Source: Caulobacteraceae bacterium UBA6225
GTDB lineage: Bacteria > Pseudomonadota > Alphaproteobacteria > Caulobacterales > Caulobacteraceae
NCBI GenBank assembly: GCA_002441055.1
Contig: DJWR01000235.1
Span: 6,022-15,225 of the forward strand
Reading direction: 5' to 3'
Length of the DNA: 9,204 bases
The notes under the pieces were generated by a model. That model was not told the origin of the DNA. It saw nothing but the letters and a program-made list of their open reading frames with translations, and did not search any database. The position numbers were made by a program, and so were the translations under genes. This document shows, in pieces, positions 1-6,821 of this stretch (its first letter is position 1; each line of letters opens with the position of its first letter).

Positions 1-519
1 ATGGGCTTCATCGAGGAGACCGGGGCGGCGCAGCACTATCGCGACGCCCGTATCGGCCCGATCTATGAGGGCACCAACGGCATCCAGGCTCTGGACCTGG
101 CCGGGCGCAAGCTCTCCATGGGCGAGGGCTCGGTGATGGACGCCCTGTGCGCCGAAATCGCCATGACCGCCGAGGCGCTCACCGAGCGTCCTGACCTGAC
201 CGAGGCCGGCCGTCGCTTGGCCGACGGCGTTCGCGCCCTGGAGGCCGCCACCGACTGGATGCTGAAGAACCGGGGCGCCCCCTCGGCGGCCGGGGCCACC
301 CCCTATCTGAAGCTGGCCGGCGACGTGATCGGCGGCTTCGTCCTGGCCCGCCAGGCCCTGGCCGCGGCGGCGTCCGACGATCCGTGGATGCAGGCCCGCC
401 TGCCCCTGTTGCGGCTCTATGCCGGCCAGGTGCTGGCTGGGGCGCCCGGGCTGGTGGCGGCGGCGACTCAAGGGGCGGAGGATCTGGAGGCGGTCAGCGC
501 TGCGGCCCTGGCGGGTTAG
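1..519 (+). CDS. Acyl-CoA dehydrogenase, C-terminal part (5' end outside window)
   Basis: This is the last 172 residues of a flavin-dependent acyl-CoA dehydrogenase, which introduces the alpha-beta double bond into acyl-CoA thioesters in beta-oxidation-like pathways. The ATG at position 1 is almost certainly internal: the reading frame is open to the window edge, and the fragment starts deep inside the FAD-binding C-terminal helical domain. The motif RIGPIYEGTNGIQALDL (residues 18-34) is the family signature. By analogy with MCAD, E23 in YEGT is the catalytic base. The following ~130 Ala-rich helical residues match the extra C-terminal domain of the larger ~590-aa subfamily (Acyl-CoA_dh_C type), so roughly two thirds of the protein lies upstream. 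Substrate chain length cannot be read from this part. The next gene starts 144 bp downstream on the same strand; co-transcription is possible but not shown. Confidence 0.93.
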   Translation: MGFIEETGAAQHYRDARIGPIYEGTNGIQALDLAGRKLSMGEGSVMDALCAEIAMTAEALTERPDLTEAGRRLADGVRALEAATDWMLKNRGAPSAAGATPYLKLAGDVIGGFVLARQALAAAASDDPWMQARLPLLRLYAGQVLAGAPGLVAAATQGAEDLEAVSAAALAG

Positions 520-663
520 GCGTCGCGGGCATCTTGCGTCCCATCTGGCGAGGCGGCCATCTGCCCGCCATACCATGGCATAGAGACATGACTCCGCGAC
601 CCTTGTTCGCTTAAGGTGCGTCGGGGTCCCGGCGGAAGTCCGGGCCAAGGGGAAAGCAAGATC

Positions 664-1692
664 ATGAAGACCAGACTGTTGACGCTCGCCGCCTTCGGGG
701 CGCTGTTGGCCAGCCCGGCCGTCGTCCAGGCGCAGACCTGCGACGCGCCGCCAGTGGCGCGGTGTTCCGGGGCTGAGTGCGCCACCTCGCCGGTGCTGGC
801 CGACCGAGGCCCGGTCACCGATCCCAAGACGGGGCGCAGCTTCTTCCTCGACATGCCGTGCGATCTGAAGCCCGGGGAAGATGTGACCTTCATCCTCAAC
901 CTCCATGGCGCCGGCTCCATCGGCAACTGGCAGCGGCACTATTTCCCGGCGGTGGACTACAAGGACCAGCGCCGGCTGGTGATCGCCACCCCTACGGCGG
1001 CCACAGAGACCGCCATGTGGCCGGGCGGCCCGCCGGTGCGCCGCTGGGACGGGGCGGCCGACGACGCCCACCTGCAGAACATCACCGAGATGGTGTTCGA
1101 GAAGGTTGGCCTGTCCAATGTCGCCGCCTTCTGGCTGGCCGGTCACAGCCAGGGGGGCTTCACCTCCAGCCGCATCGTCTGTTCGGACTTCTTCAAGGAC
1201 AAGGTCGACGGCTGGCTTAGCCTGTCGGGAGGCCGCATCGGCCAGGCGCCCTTTGTCGCCGCCTTTGGTCCGCCGCTGGCCGACGGCTCCCCGCCCCCGG
1301 CGCGCACGGGCCTGCGTGGCGAGATGAAGATCGCCTGCGACATCTCCCACATCTTCGCCATCGGCGAGCATGAGATCGAGTCCCTGCCCGAGACCTCCCC
1401 CTGGGCTGAGAAGTACGCCTGCGGGCCCCGGATCCGCCGTCCCGACGTGGTGGACGAGAAGCCCGGCCATGTGTGGGACTATGCCCGTTCGACCTACAAG
1501 GTCTGGGGTCTGGCCGCTGCGCCCGGCACAGCCCAGGTCTACGCCTTCCCCGATTGCCAGGACGGCCGGGTGGTGGCCGACGTGGTGCGGATCAACAAGG
1601 GCCACACCGAGGGCCTGGAGCCCAAGGTCACCGAGGCCATCCTCGACCTGATCCAGTCGGCGCCGGGCGGCAAGGCGCGCCAGGGGGTCTGA
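664..1692 (+). CDS. Exported alpha/beta hydrolase (PHB depolymerase/esterase-like)
   Basis: A 342-aa predicted secreted serine hydrolase. The start at ATG 664 is chosen because an AAGGGG ribosome-binding site lies just upstream and translation from there gives a clean signal peptide: MKTR, a hydrophobic core, then a likely cut after VQA (residues 21-23). A GTG at 616 is in frame but would bury the signal peptide. Visible family features are LNLHGAGS (oxyanion-loop HG, near residue 80), the nucleophile elbow G-H-S-Q-G with S162, and a late His in NKGHTEGLEP (H314) that probably completes the triad. The overall pattern (HG-x-G loop, early Cys residues, exported) resembles poly(3-hydroxyalkanoate) depolymerase/feruloyl-esterase-like hydrolases, but the true ester substrate is unknown. 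Several cysteines (near residues 26, 33 and 39) could form periplasmic disulfides. A strong hairpin follows the stop codon. Confidence 0.82.
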   Translation: MKTRLLTLAAFGALLASPAVVQAQTCDAPPVARCSGAECATSPVLADRGPVTDPKTGRSFFLDMPCDLKPGEDVTFILNLHGAGSIGNWQRHYFPAVDYKDQRRLVIATPTAATETAMWPGGPPVRRWDGAADDAHLQNITEMVFEKVGLSNVAAFWLAGHSQGGFTSSRIVCSDFFKDKVDGWLSLSGGRIGQAPFVAAFGPPLADGSPPPARTGLRGEMKIACDISHIFAIGEHEIESLPETSPWAEKYACGPRIRRPDVVDEKPGHVWDYARSTYKVWGLAAAPGTAQVYAFPDCQDGRVVADVVRINKGHTEGLEPKVTEAILDLIQSAPGGKARQGV

Positions 1693-1697
1693 GGCCC

Positions 1698-1728
1698 GGC
1701 CCCCTGCGGCGGCTGGTCGCAGGGGGCC
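1698..1728 (+). terminator. GC-rich hairpin after hydrolase gene
   Basis: A perfect 11-bp stem, GGCCCCCTGCG (1698-1708) with CGCAGGGGGCC (1718-1728), encloses a 9-nt loop, six bases after the hydrolase stop codon. No real U-tract follows, only a weak TTGGTT some bases on. It may act as an intrinsic terminator of the weak-U type or as an mRNA 3'-end stabiliser separating the hydrolase from the EAL gene. Confidence 0.6.
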
Positions 1729-1787
1729 TCCACCCTTGGTTCAAACTTTCCCGGCACGGTTGCGGTCTGTTCCAGGGAATTGTTCGC

Positions 1788-2579
1788 ATGACCGCCACCC
1801 CCTCGACCGCCGCCGTTCGCTGCCAGGGGTGCCGCGACGGCGCGGGCCTCGGCTTCGACTTCTCCATGGCCTTCCAGCCGATCATGGACATGGAGACCGG
1901 CCAGCCCTTCGCCTATGAGGCTCTGGTGCGGGGACCGGCTGAGGAATCGGCCTGGAGCGTGCTCTCGCAGGTCACCGAAGAGACCCGCTACGCCTTTGAC
2001 CAGCAGTGCCGGGTCAAGGCCATCGAGACCGCGGTGCGCGCAGGTCTGATGGACGGCCCCGCCCGGCTGTCGATCAACTTCCTGCCCAATGCGGTCTATT
2101 CGCCTCAGGCCTGCATCCGCCTGACCCTGGTCACCGCCAGCGCCATGAACCTGCCGTCCGAGCGGCTGATCTTCGAGTTCACCGAGAACGAGCAGATGGC
2201 CGAGCCGGCCCATGTGGCCAATATCGTGGCCAGCTACCGGCAGATGGGCTTTGGCACCGCCCTGGACGACTTCGGCGCCGGCCATGCGGGACTGAACCTC
2301 CTGGCCCGCTTCCAGCCCGACATCATCAAGATCGACATGGAGCTGGTCCGCGCCCTGGACGAGAGCCTGCCCAAACGGATCATTGTCGCCGGCATCGTGC
2401 GCATGTGCGCTGAGCTCGGCATCACCGTCATCGCCGAGGGCATCGAGACGGAGGGCGAGCTCGCCGCCCTGCGCCAGATCGGCGTGCGCTACATCCAGGG
2501 TTACCTGCTGGCCAGACCCGCCTTCGAGGCCCTGCCCATCGTCCGCCTGGAGGCTCCGCGCCTGGCGGCCGTGGGCTGA
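1788..2579 (+). CDS. Stand-alone EAL-domain c-di-GMP phosphodiesterase
   Basis: A 263-aa cytoplasmic protein that is almost entirely an EAL domain, predicted to hydrolyse cyclic di-GMP to pGpG. ATG 1788 is chosen because AGGGAA (1774-1779) sits 8 nt upstream; the frame is open further upstream but that stretch overlaps the previous gene. Catalytic landmarks are all present: E44 in YEALVRG, N97 in INF, E130 in FEFTE, D160-D161 in LDDFGAG, K181 in IIKID, E217 in IAEGIE and Q237 in QGYLLARP. The protein should therefore be active, not a degenerate c-di-GMP receptor. No GGDEF, PAS, BLUF or membrane segment is seen. The ~25-residue N-terminal extension contains a C-x2-C pair (C12, C15), too short to be a known sensor domain. 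The gene ends 6 bp from the convergent DUF2189 gene. What motility or biofilm output it controls is not visible. Confidence 0.93.
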   Translation: MTATPSTAAVRCQGCRDGAGLGFDFSMAFQPIMDMETGQPFAYEALVRGPAEESAWSVLSQVTEETRYAFDQQCRVKAIETAVRAGLMDGPARLSINFLPNAVYSPQACIRLTLVTASAMNLPSERLIFEFTENEQMAEPAHVANIVASYRQMGFGTALDDFGAGHAGLNLLARFQPDIIKIDMELVRALDESLPKRIIVAGIVRMCAELGITVIAEGIETEGELAALRQIGVRYIQGYLLARPAFEALPIVRLEAPRLAAVG

Positions 2580-2585
2580 AGCCCC

Positions 2586-3380
2586 TCAGGCCGGCTGGAC
2601 GCTGAGCGGCGCGGCCTCGGTTTCCGCCACCAGGGCGCGATAGGCCCGCCAGCTGGCCAGGCCCAGCCATGGGAACACCACCACCAGGGCCAGGAACCCT
2701 GTGGCCGCGCTGGCCAGCAGCAGGGCGCAGATCAGCGCCGCCCACAGCAGCATCGGCCCGGGATTGAGCGCCACGGTGCGGAAGCTGGTCAGGGTGGCGA
2801 CGAACACATTGGCCCGAGGATCCAGCAGCATGGGCGCCGAGACCACCACCAGGGTGAAGGTGAAAAATGCGATGACCCCGCCCACCAGGGTCCCGGCCAG
2901 CAGCATGTTATGCCCCTCGGCCGTGGTCAGGGCGAAGGTCGCAAACGCCTCGATGGTGTCGTACATTTGATAGGTCGACAGGCCGAAGACGATCTGGGCG
3001 ATGCGCCCCCAGAACAGATAGATCAGCAGCAGGGCCAGGCCGAGATAAGCCACGTCCTGGCGGAAGGCTGGCCGCACGAAGACGATCTGGCCAAGGCTCG
3101 GACGCTCGCCGGCCTCCAACCGCCGCCCGGCCTCATAGGGGCCCATGGCCAGCATGGGCGCGACGAAGACGAAACCGAAGGTGAGCGTGAGCGCCCAGAA
3201 GACCGCGTCCGACACATAGAGCCCGTAGAGCAGGCCCGAGCTCAGGCCCGCGATCATCATGCCGTAGCCGATGAGGGGGACCGGCGCCCGCAGCAGGTCG
3301 GAAAATCCCTGGCCCAGCCAGATAAAGGGGTCGGCAAACCCCACGCGCCGCACACCCGGCAGCCCGCCATTCGCACTCAT
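2586..3380 (-). CDS. DUF2189 family integral membrane protein
   Basis: A 264-aa multi-pass inner-membrane protein of the DUF2189 type, a family of unknown function common in Proteobacteria. The start is supported by a GGGAG ribosome-binding sequence about 7 nt upstream. After a short cytoplasmic N-terminus with DPFIWLGQGFSDLLRAP (residues 17-33), hydrophobic segments lie at roughly 34-55, 58-80, 109-132, 158-185 and 208-238; the last is long enough for two helices. Family-like features are the polar loop MGPYEAGRRLEAGERPSL (79-96) and SAPMLLDPRANVF (181-193). No catalytic or transporter motif is recognisable. It lies 112 bp downstream of the lipoprotein gene on the same strand, but a strong hairpin between them argues against simple co-transcription. 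Its 3' end almost touches the convergent EAL gene. Confidence 0.85.
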   Translation of the reverse strand: MSANGGLPGVRRVGFADPFIWLGQGFSDLLRAPVPLIGYGMMIAGLSSGLLYGLYVSDAVFWALTLTFGFVFVAPMLAMGPYEAGRRLEAGERPSLGQIVFVRPAFRQDVAYLGLALLLIYLFWGRIAQIVFGLSTYQMYDTIEAFATFALTTAEGHNMLLAGTLVGGVIAFFTFTLVVVSAPMLLDPRANVFVATLTSFRTVALNPGPMLLWAALICALLLASAATGFLALVVVFPWLGLASWRAYRALVAETEAAPLSVQPA

Positions 3381-3408
3381 CGTCTCGCTCCCACAGTCCC
3401 AGCGGCTT

Positions 3409-3429
3409 TTCGCCGTCTCTGACGGTGAA
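3409..3429 (-). other. Short hairpin upstream of DUF2189 gene
   Basis: TTCGCCGTC (3409-3417) pairs with GACGGTGAA (3421-3429) over 9 bp with one G-U wobble and a 3-nt loop. It lies 28 bp upstream of the DUF2189 start codon, so it is either in that gene's 5' leader or a second 3'-end structure of the upstream lipoprotein transcript. No U-tract follows on either strand. Confidence 0.4.
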
Positions 3430-3443
3430 GCTTAACGCCGGGC

Positions 3444-3475
3444 GCGGGCGCCTGTCCAACGGGTCAGGCGCCCGC
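3444..3475 (-). terminator. Hairpin terminator after OmpA-like lipoprotein gene
   Basis: A perfect 11-bp stem, GCGGGCGCCTG (3444-3454) with CAGGCGCCCGC (3465-3475), has a 10-nt loop. It starts 17 bp past the lipoprotein stop codon, read on the minus strand. No U-run follows, so a weak-U intrinsic terminator or 3'-end stabiliser is the most that can be said. Confidence 0.6.
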
Positions 3476-3492
3476 AAGTCGGGGTGCGACGA

Positions 3493-4044
3493 TCAGGTCA
3501 GGACGATGATCGCCACCCGGCGGTTCTGGGACCGGCCCTCGGCGGTTTCATTGGGCGCCACCGGCGACTCCTCGCCATAGGAGATGGTGGCCATGCGGTT
3601 CAGCGCGATGCCCTGCTGGCTGAGATACTTGCGCACCGCCTCGGCCCGGGCCTCGCCCAGCTGGTCGTTGTAGCCTGACGGGCCGGTGGAGTCCGTGTGG
3701 CCCTGGATCTCCAGATAGACGTTGCGGTTTTCCGCGGTCAGCCGCTGGACCAGTTCGGAAAGCCGCGCCTCGGCCTCCGGCGACAGGGCGTGGCGGTCGG
3801 ACGGGAACTTCACCGAGTCGTCCGACAGAACCACCTCATAGAGGAACTTGCCCTCGGCCAGCTTGTGGGCCGCATTGGCCCGGGCCAGGGCTTCGCCGGC
3901 GGTGCCTTGCACCTGCGTCACCCGGCCATCAACCACGGCGACCTCGTCGCGGACGAAACTCTTGGTGGCGCAGCCGCTGGCCACCAGGCCGGCCATCACC
4001 AGAACACTGACGGTCGCCGCCGACCGAAGTTTAGATCTCGTCAT
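3493..4044 (-). CDS. OmpA/Pal-type peptidoglycan-binding lipoprotein
   Basis: A 183-aa predicted outer-membrane lipoprotein that tethers the outer membrane to peptidoglycan. The start at 4044 is chosen because it gives a proper lipoprotein signal (MTRSKLR, hydrophobic core, VASGC with lipidated C25) and has AAAGG upstream; an in-frame start at 4197 would add 51 unrelated residues before the signal. Residues 26-66 are Ala-rich and helical, possibly a short coiled coil. The OmpA C-terminal domain spans about 68-183: VYLEIQGHTDSTG carries the diaminopimelate-contacting D118, and GEARAEAVRKYL carries R133. The ending SQNRRVAIIVL is typical of the family. The length is close to Pal, but no tol genes are nearby, so this is more likely an accessory Pal-like protein than Pal itself. 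A TonB-like gene is divergent across 196 bp. Confidence 0.9.
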   Translation of the reverse strand: MTRSKLRSAATVSVLVMAGLVASGCATKSFVRDEVAVVDGRVTQVQGTAGEALARANAAHKLAEGKFLYEVVLSDDSVKFPSDRHALSPEAEARLSELVQRLTAENRNVYLEIQGHTDSTGPSGYNDQLGEARAEAVRKYLSQQGIALNRMATISYGEESPVAPNETAEGRSQNRRVAIIVLT

Positions 4045-4057
4045 TCCAGATACCTTT

Positions 4058-4085
4058 CTGCAATGCAGATCCCATCCCCATCTGC
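4058..4085 (-). promoter_or_regulatory. Alternative hairpins next to the lipoprotein ribosome-binding site
   Basis: On the minus strand GCAGAT (4085-4080) can pair with ATCTGC (4070-4065). The same CTGC can instead pair with GCAG in the adjoining CTGCATTGCAG (4068-4058), which lies directly before the AAAGG ribosome-binding site. The two pairings exclude each other. This is seen only as complementarity; a regulatory role is inference. Confidence 0.25.
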
Positions 4086-4240
4086 CATGAAGCCGCCATT
4101 GGGTTTCCTCATCACGGCCCCGTGAAGGCGCGTTCGTGGCCTCAAAATGGCGCCTTGACCATAGGACGGCCCGCCCGGCGCCACCTTGATGACGCATCGC
4201 CGTGGGTCCCTTGGGTCCCGATCACGGCGGCGAGAGGTTC

Positions 4241-5074
4241 ATGTCAGAGCGGCGCAACAGGACGGCGCGCGGGGCCGCAGGACTGGCGAGCTTGGTGCTG
4301 CACGGCCTCATCCTCGGCGCCCTGGCGCTCGGCCGGCCGCCCGAGCCGGCGCCCGAGGCGCGCCCGATCCTCGTGGCCCTGATCCCGCCGACCCCGCCGG
4401 AGCCCGAGCCGCCGCCGGAGCCTGAGCCTGAGCCCGCCGAGGCGCCGGAGGGGCCAGCCGAGAACGACACGAGTCCGCCAGCCGCCGCCACGCCGCCCGC
4501 CCCTGCGCCGAAGCTCGCCCCGCCCGCCCCACCGCCCCGTCAGGCCAGGCCTGCGCCTCGCCCGCCGGAGATCCCGCCCCTTCCCGTGCCACCAGCGCCC
4601 AAGGCTCCGACCTACGCCCTGCTCACGGCGGCAGAGACCGCAGGCGCCACCACGGTGGGCGAGGGCCCCGGCGGGGGTCTCAACGGAACGGGAAGCTCAG
4701 GCGCCGGAACCGGCGACGGGGCCGGCGGCGGCGGGGCGTCCTGCAGCATGATCGCCCGGCTTCAGGCCGCGCTGCGCAAAGACCCCAAGATCCGCGCCAC
4801 GGTAGCCGACGCCAGCGCTGCGGCCGGCGCCCGGGGCCGCGCCCTGCATCTGTGGGACGGGGACTGGGTCCAGACGCCGGGCCAGGCGGGCAAGGGGCTG
4901 GCCGGCGTGCGCCAGGCCATCGCCGTGGAGGTGGCCTTCGCCCCCGAAGCCTGCCGCCGCGATCCCGTCCAGGGACTGGTGGTCCTCAGCCTCGCCGACG
5001 GCCCCTCGGCCCCCCGCCTGGCGCTGGGCGAAGCGACTTGGCGCTGGTCCGACCTCCTGGAGGCCCGGCGTTAG
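4241..5074 (+). CDS. TonB-like envelope protein with unrecognised C-terminal domain
   Basis: A 277-aa protein with TonB-type architecture. A basic N-terminus (MSERRNRTAR) is followed by one membrane helix (about 12-31), a Pro/Glu/Ala-rich stalk (32-125) with PEPEPPPEPEPEP near 53-65, a Gly-rich linker (about 140-166), and a C-terminal domain (168-277) expected in the periplasm. That domain has two cysteines (C168, C238), a tryptophan-rich patch (LWDGDWVQTPGQAGKGL, 204-220) and AIAVEVAFAPEAC (226-238). It lacks the classical TonB motif YP, so whether it energises TonB-dependent receptors is uncertain. ATG 4241 is preferred over the in-frame GTG at 4202 because it yields a standard signal-anchor, although its GAGAGG ribosome site is only 3 nt away. 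No exbB/exbD is visible. The neighbouring peptidoglycan-binding lipoprotein suggests an envelope role. Confidence 0.7.
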   Translation: MSERRNRTARGAAGLASLVLHGLILGALALGRPPEPAPEARPILVALIPPTPPEPEPPPEPEPEPAEAPEGPAENDTSPPAAATPPAPAPKLAPPAPPPRQARPAPRPPEIPPLPVPPAPKAPTYALLTAAETAGATTVGEGPGGGLNGTGSSGAGTGDGAGGGGASCSMIARLQAALRKDPKIRATVADASAAAGARGRALHLWDGDWVQTPGQAGKGLAGVRQAIAVEVAFAPEACRRDPVQGLVVLSLADGPSAPRLALGEATWRWSDLLEARR

Positions 5075-5089
5075 GTATGCGACCGCCCT

Positions 5090-5193
5090 CGTCCTTCGAG
5101 GCCCTCCGGGCGCCTCAGGATGAGGACGGAATGAAACGGCTCAACTCCCCTCCCTCATCCTGAGGTGCGAGCGCAAGCGAGCCTCGAAGGACG
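5090..5193. repeat. Large intergenic palindrome (REP-like element)
   Basis: An imperfect inverted repeat of two arms (5090-5125 and 5153-5193) around a 27-nt loop. The outer 12 bp, CGTCCTTCGAGG with CCTCGAAGGACG, and the inner 13 bp, CCTCAGGATGAGG with CCTCATCCTGAGG, pair perfectly. The middle segments differ: 11 nt in the left arm, 16 nt in the right. Each arm can also fold alone (CCT-TCG-AGG and CCTCA-GGA-TGAGG mini-hairpins). It begins 15 bp after the TonB-like gene stop and does not extend into coding sequence. From general knowledge, similar motifs recur between genes of Caulobacterales and some other Alphaproteobacteria; copy number cannot be checked here. Confidence 0.8.
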
Positions 5194-5241
5194 CACGGCC
5201 CCACCGCCGCCGCCTCGCGCGCCGCAGGCGCTTTCAAGATC

Positions 5242-5332
5242 GGACACAAAGGACACGAAGGATCGCGAAGGACACGAAGACGAGGCCGCGGGCGCCTTTG
5301 TGTCCTTGGCTTCCTTTGTGTCCTTCGTGTCC
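5242..5332. repeat. Inverted pair of 9-nt-period tandem arrays (GGACACRAA)
   Basis: The left array (5242-5279) reads as four units: GGACACAAA, GGACACGAA, a degenerate GGATCGCGAA, and GGACACGAA. The right array (5296-5332), read on the minus strand, is again four units: GGACACGAA, GGACACAAA, a degenerate GGAAGCCAA, and GGACACAAA. The arrays can pair into a long imperfect hairpin with a GC-rich 16-nt loop. The right arm is followed by CCTCTTTTTCT, so the structure could double as a transcription terminator on the + strand for the TonB-like gene. It is distinct from the palindrome at 5090-5193. The rest of the 5075-5447 gene-free stretch shows nothing else convincing. Confidence 0.8.
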
Positions 5333-5447
5333 CCTCTTTTTCTACTCGCGCTGCGCGCAAAGCCCCCCGGTTGCCGACCCTAGGGGAAACCCCGCCATCC
5401 TCCCCCCACCACAGCCGAGGCCACATCGGCGCGGGAGGAGAAGAGCC

Positions 5448-6791
5448 ATGACCACGCCCCCCACCGCCTGCATCATCGGGGCTGGCCCCTCGGGCTTCAC
5501 CACGGCCAAGCGGCTGAAGGACGAGAACATTCCCTTCGACGTCTTCGAAATGTCCGACGACGTGGGCGGCAACTGGTACTTCAACAATCCCAACGGCATG
5601 TCGGCCTGCTACGAGAGCCTGCACATCGACACCTCGAAATGGCGCCTGGCCTTCGAGGACTATCCCGTGCCCGCCGACTGGCCAGACTTCCCCCACCACA
5701 GCCAGCTCCTGCAGTACTTCCGCGACTATGTGGACCACTTCGGACTTCGCCCGCACATCACCTTCAACACCGCCGTCACCAGGGCGGTGCGCACCGACGA
5801 CGGCCGCTGGGCCATCACGCTCTCGAGCGGGGAAACCAAAACCTACGACGTCCTCTTCGTCGCCAACGGCCACCACTGGGACCCGCGCACGCCGGACTAT
5901 CCCGGCGAATTCTCAGGCACAGCCTTCCACGCGCACGCCTATCGCAGCCCCTTCGATCCCATCGACCTGCGCGGCAAGAACGTGGTGGTGGTCGGCATGG
6001 GCAATTCGGCCATGGATATCGCCTCGGAGCTGTCCCAGAAGCCGATCGCAAAGACCCTGTGGGTGGCCGCCCGCCGGGGCGTCTGGGTGCTGCCCAAATA
6101 CATCAACGGCCGCGTCGCCGACAAAGCCGCCATGCCCCACTGGATGCCGCGAAAGCTGGGCCTGCGCCTGGCCGCCAAGCGCATCCGCAAGGTGGTGGGC
6201 AATATGGAGGACTACGGCCTGCCGGCGCCCGACCACGAGCCCCTGACCGCCCACCCCTCGGTGTCGGGCGAGTTCCTCACCCGCGCCGGCTGCGGCGACA
6301 TCAAGTTCAAGCCCAACATCGCCGAGCTGATGGACCATCAGGTCCGCTTCGAGGACGGCAGCGTGGAGGCGGTCGACGCCATCATCTACGCCACCGGCTA
6401 TCACATCAGCTTCCCGTTCTTCGAGGACGCCGCCTTGCGCCCCGACGCAGAAAACCGCTTCCCCCTCTTCAAGCGGATGATGAAGCCCGGCGTGCCGGGC
6501 CTCTTCTTCATGGGCCTGGCCCAGCCCCTGCCGACCCTGGTCAACTTCGCCGAGCAGCAGGCCAAGCTGGCGGCCGCCTGCATCACCGGCCGCTACGTCC
6601 CGCCGAGCGCGCCTGAGATGGAGGCCATCATCGCCAAGGACGAGGCCCTGCACATGGGCCACTTCTACAAGAGCCAGCGCCACACCATCCAGGTCGACTT
6701 CGGGCTCTATGTGCACGACCTGCTGAAGGAGATCGCCCGCGGCCAGGCCCGCGCCCGTAAGGCGCAGACCGACCGCCCGGTCCCAGCTTGA
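5448..6791 (+). CDS. Class B flavin-containing monooxygenase (FMO/BVMO-like)
   Basis: A 447-aa cytoplasmic NADPH- and FAD-dependent monooxygenase, predicted to insert one oxygen atom at a soft nucleophile (N or S) or a ketone. ATG 5448 is chosen for the strong GGAGGAG site 7 nt upstream; the open frame further upstream runs into repeat DNA. Motifs in order are the FAD Rossmann GAGPSG (11-16), the VGGNW loop (39-43), the FMO-identifying F-x-G-x3-H-x3-Y as FSGTAFHAHAY (155-165), the NADPH Rossmann GMGNSA (183-188), and ATGY (315-318). Length and motif order match true FMOs better than the ~540-aa type I Baeyer-Villiger enzymes. Nothing nearby identifies the substrate; a xenobiotic or amine/sulfide oxidation role is plausible but unproven. 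It converges on the CZB gene with 30 bp between stops. Confidence 0.9.
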   Translation: MTTPPTACIIGAGPSGFTTAKRLKDENIPFDVFEMSDDVGGNWYFNNPNGMSACYESLHIDTSKWRLAFEDYPVPADWPDFPHHSQLLQYFRDYVDHFGLRPHITFNTAVTRAVRTDDGRWAITLSSGETKTYDVLFVANGHHWDPRTPDYPGEFSGTAFHAHAYRSPFDPIDLRGKNVVVVGMGNSAMDIASELSQKPIAKTLWVAARRGVWVLPKYINGRVADKAAMPHWMPRKLGLRLAAKRIRKVVGNMEDYGLPAPDHEPLTAHPSVSGEFLTRAGCGDIKFKPNIAELMDHQVRFEDGSVEAVDAIIYATGYHISFPFFEDAALRPDAENRFPLFKRMMKPGVPGLFFMGLAQPLPTLVNFAEQQAKLAAACITGRYVPPSAPEMEAIIAKDEALHMGHFYKSQRHTIQVDFGLYVHDLLKEIARGQARARKAQTDRPVPA

Positions 6792-6800
6792 TCGCGCTGG

Positions 6801-6816
6801 CCGGGCGTGACGCCGG
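6801..6816. terminator. Small hairpin between convergent FMO and CZB genes
   Basis: CCGGGCG and CGCCGG around a TGA loop form a 6-bp stem with one bulged G, in the 30-bp gap between two convergent stop codons. There is no U-tract. Its position suggests a shared 3'-end element, but the structure is modest. Confidence 0.3.
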
Positions 6817-6821
6817 AACTG

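Noticed and set aside
566..580. GCCAT-ACC-ATGGC hairpin and an overlapping GGCGG/CCGCC pairing after the acyl-CoA dehydrogenase gene
   Set aside because: The stems are only 5 bp, there is no U-tract, and they are expected by chance in DNA of this GC content.
1752..1764. Sigma-54-like sequence (GGCACGGTTGC) upstream of the EAL gene
   Set aside because: The spacing between GG and GC is 7 nt where sigma-54 promoters need 10, so it does not fit.
1539..2285. Minus-strand open frame opposite the hydrolase and EAL genes
   Set aside because: It is antisense to strongly supported genes, crosses a gene boundary and a hairpin, and has a low-complexity product.
5115..5876. Minus-strand open frame spanning the repeats and the start of the monooxygenase gene
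   Set aside because: It reads through two non-coding repeats and antisense to the FAD-binding domain, giving an Arg/Gly-rich product with no recognisable motif.
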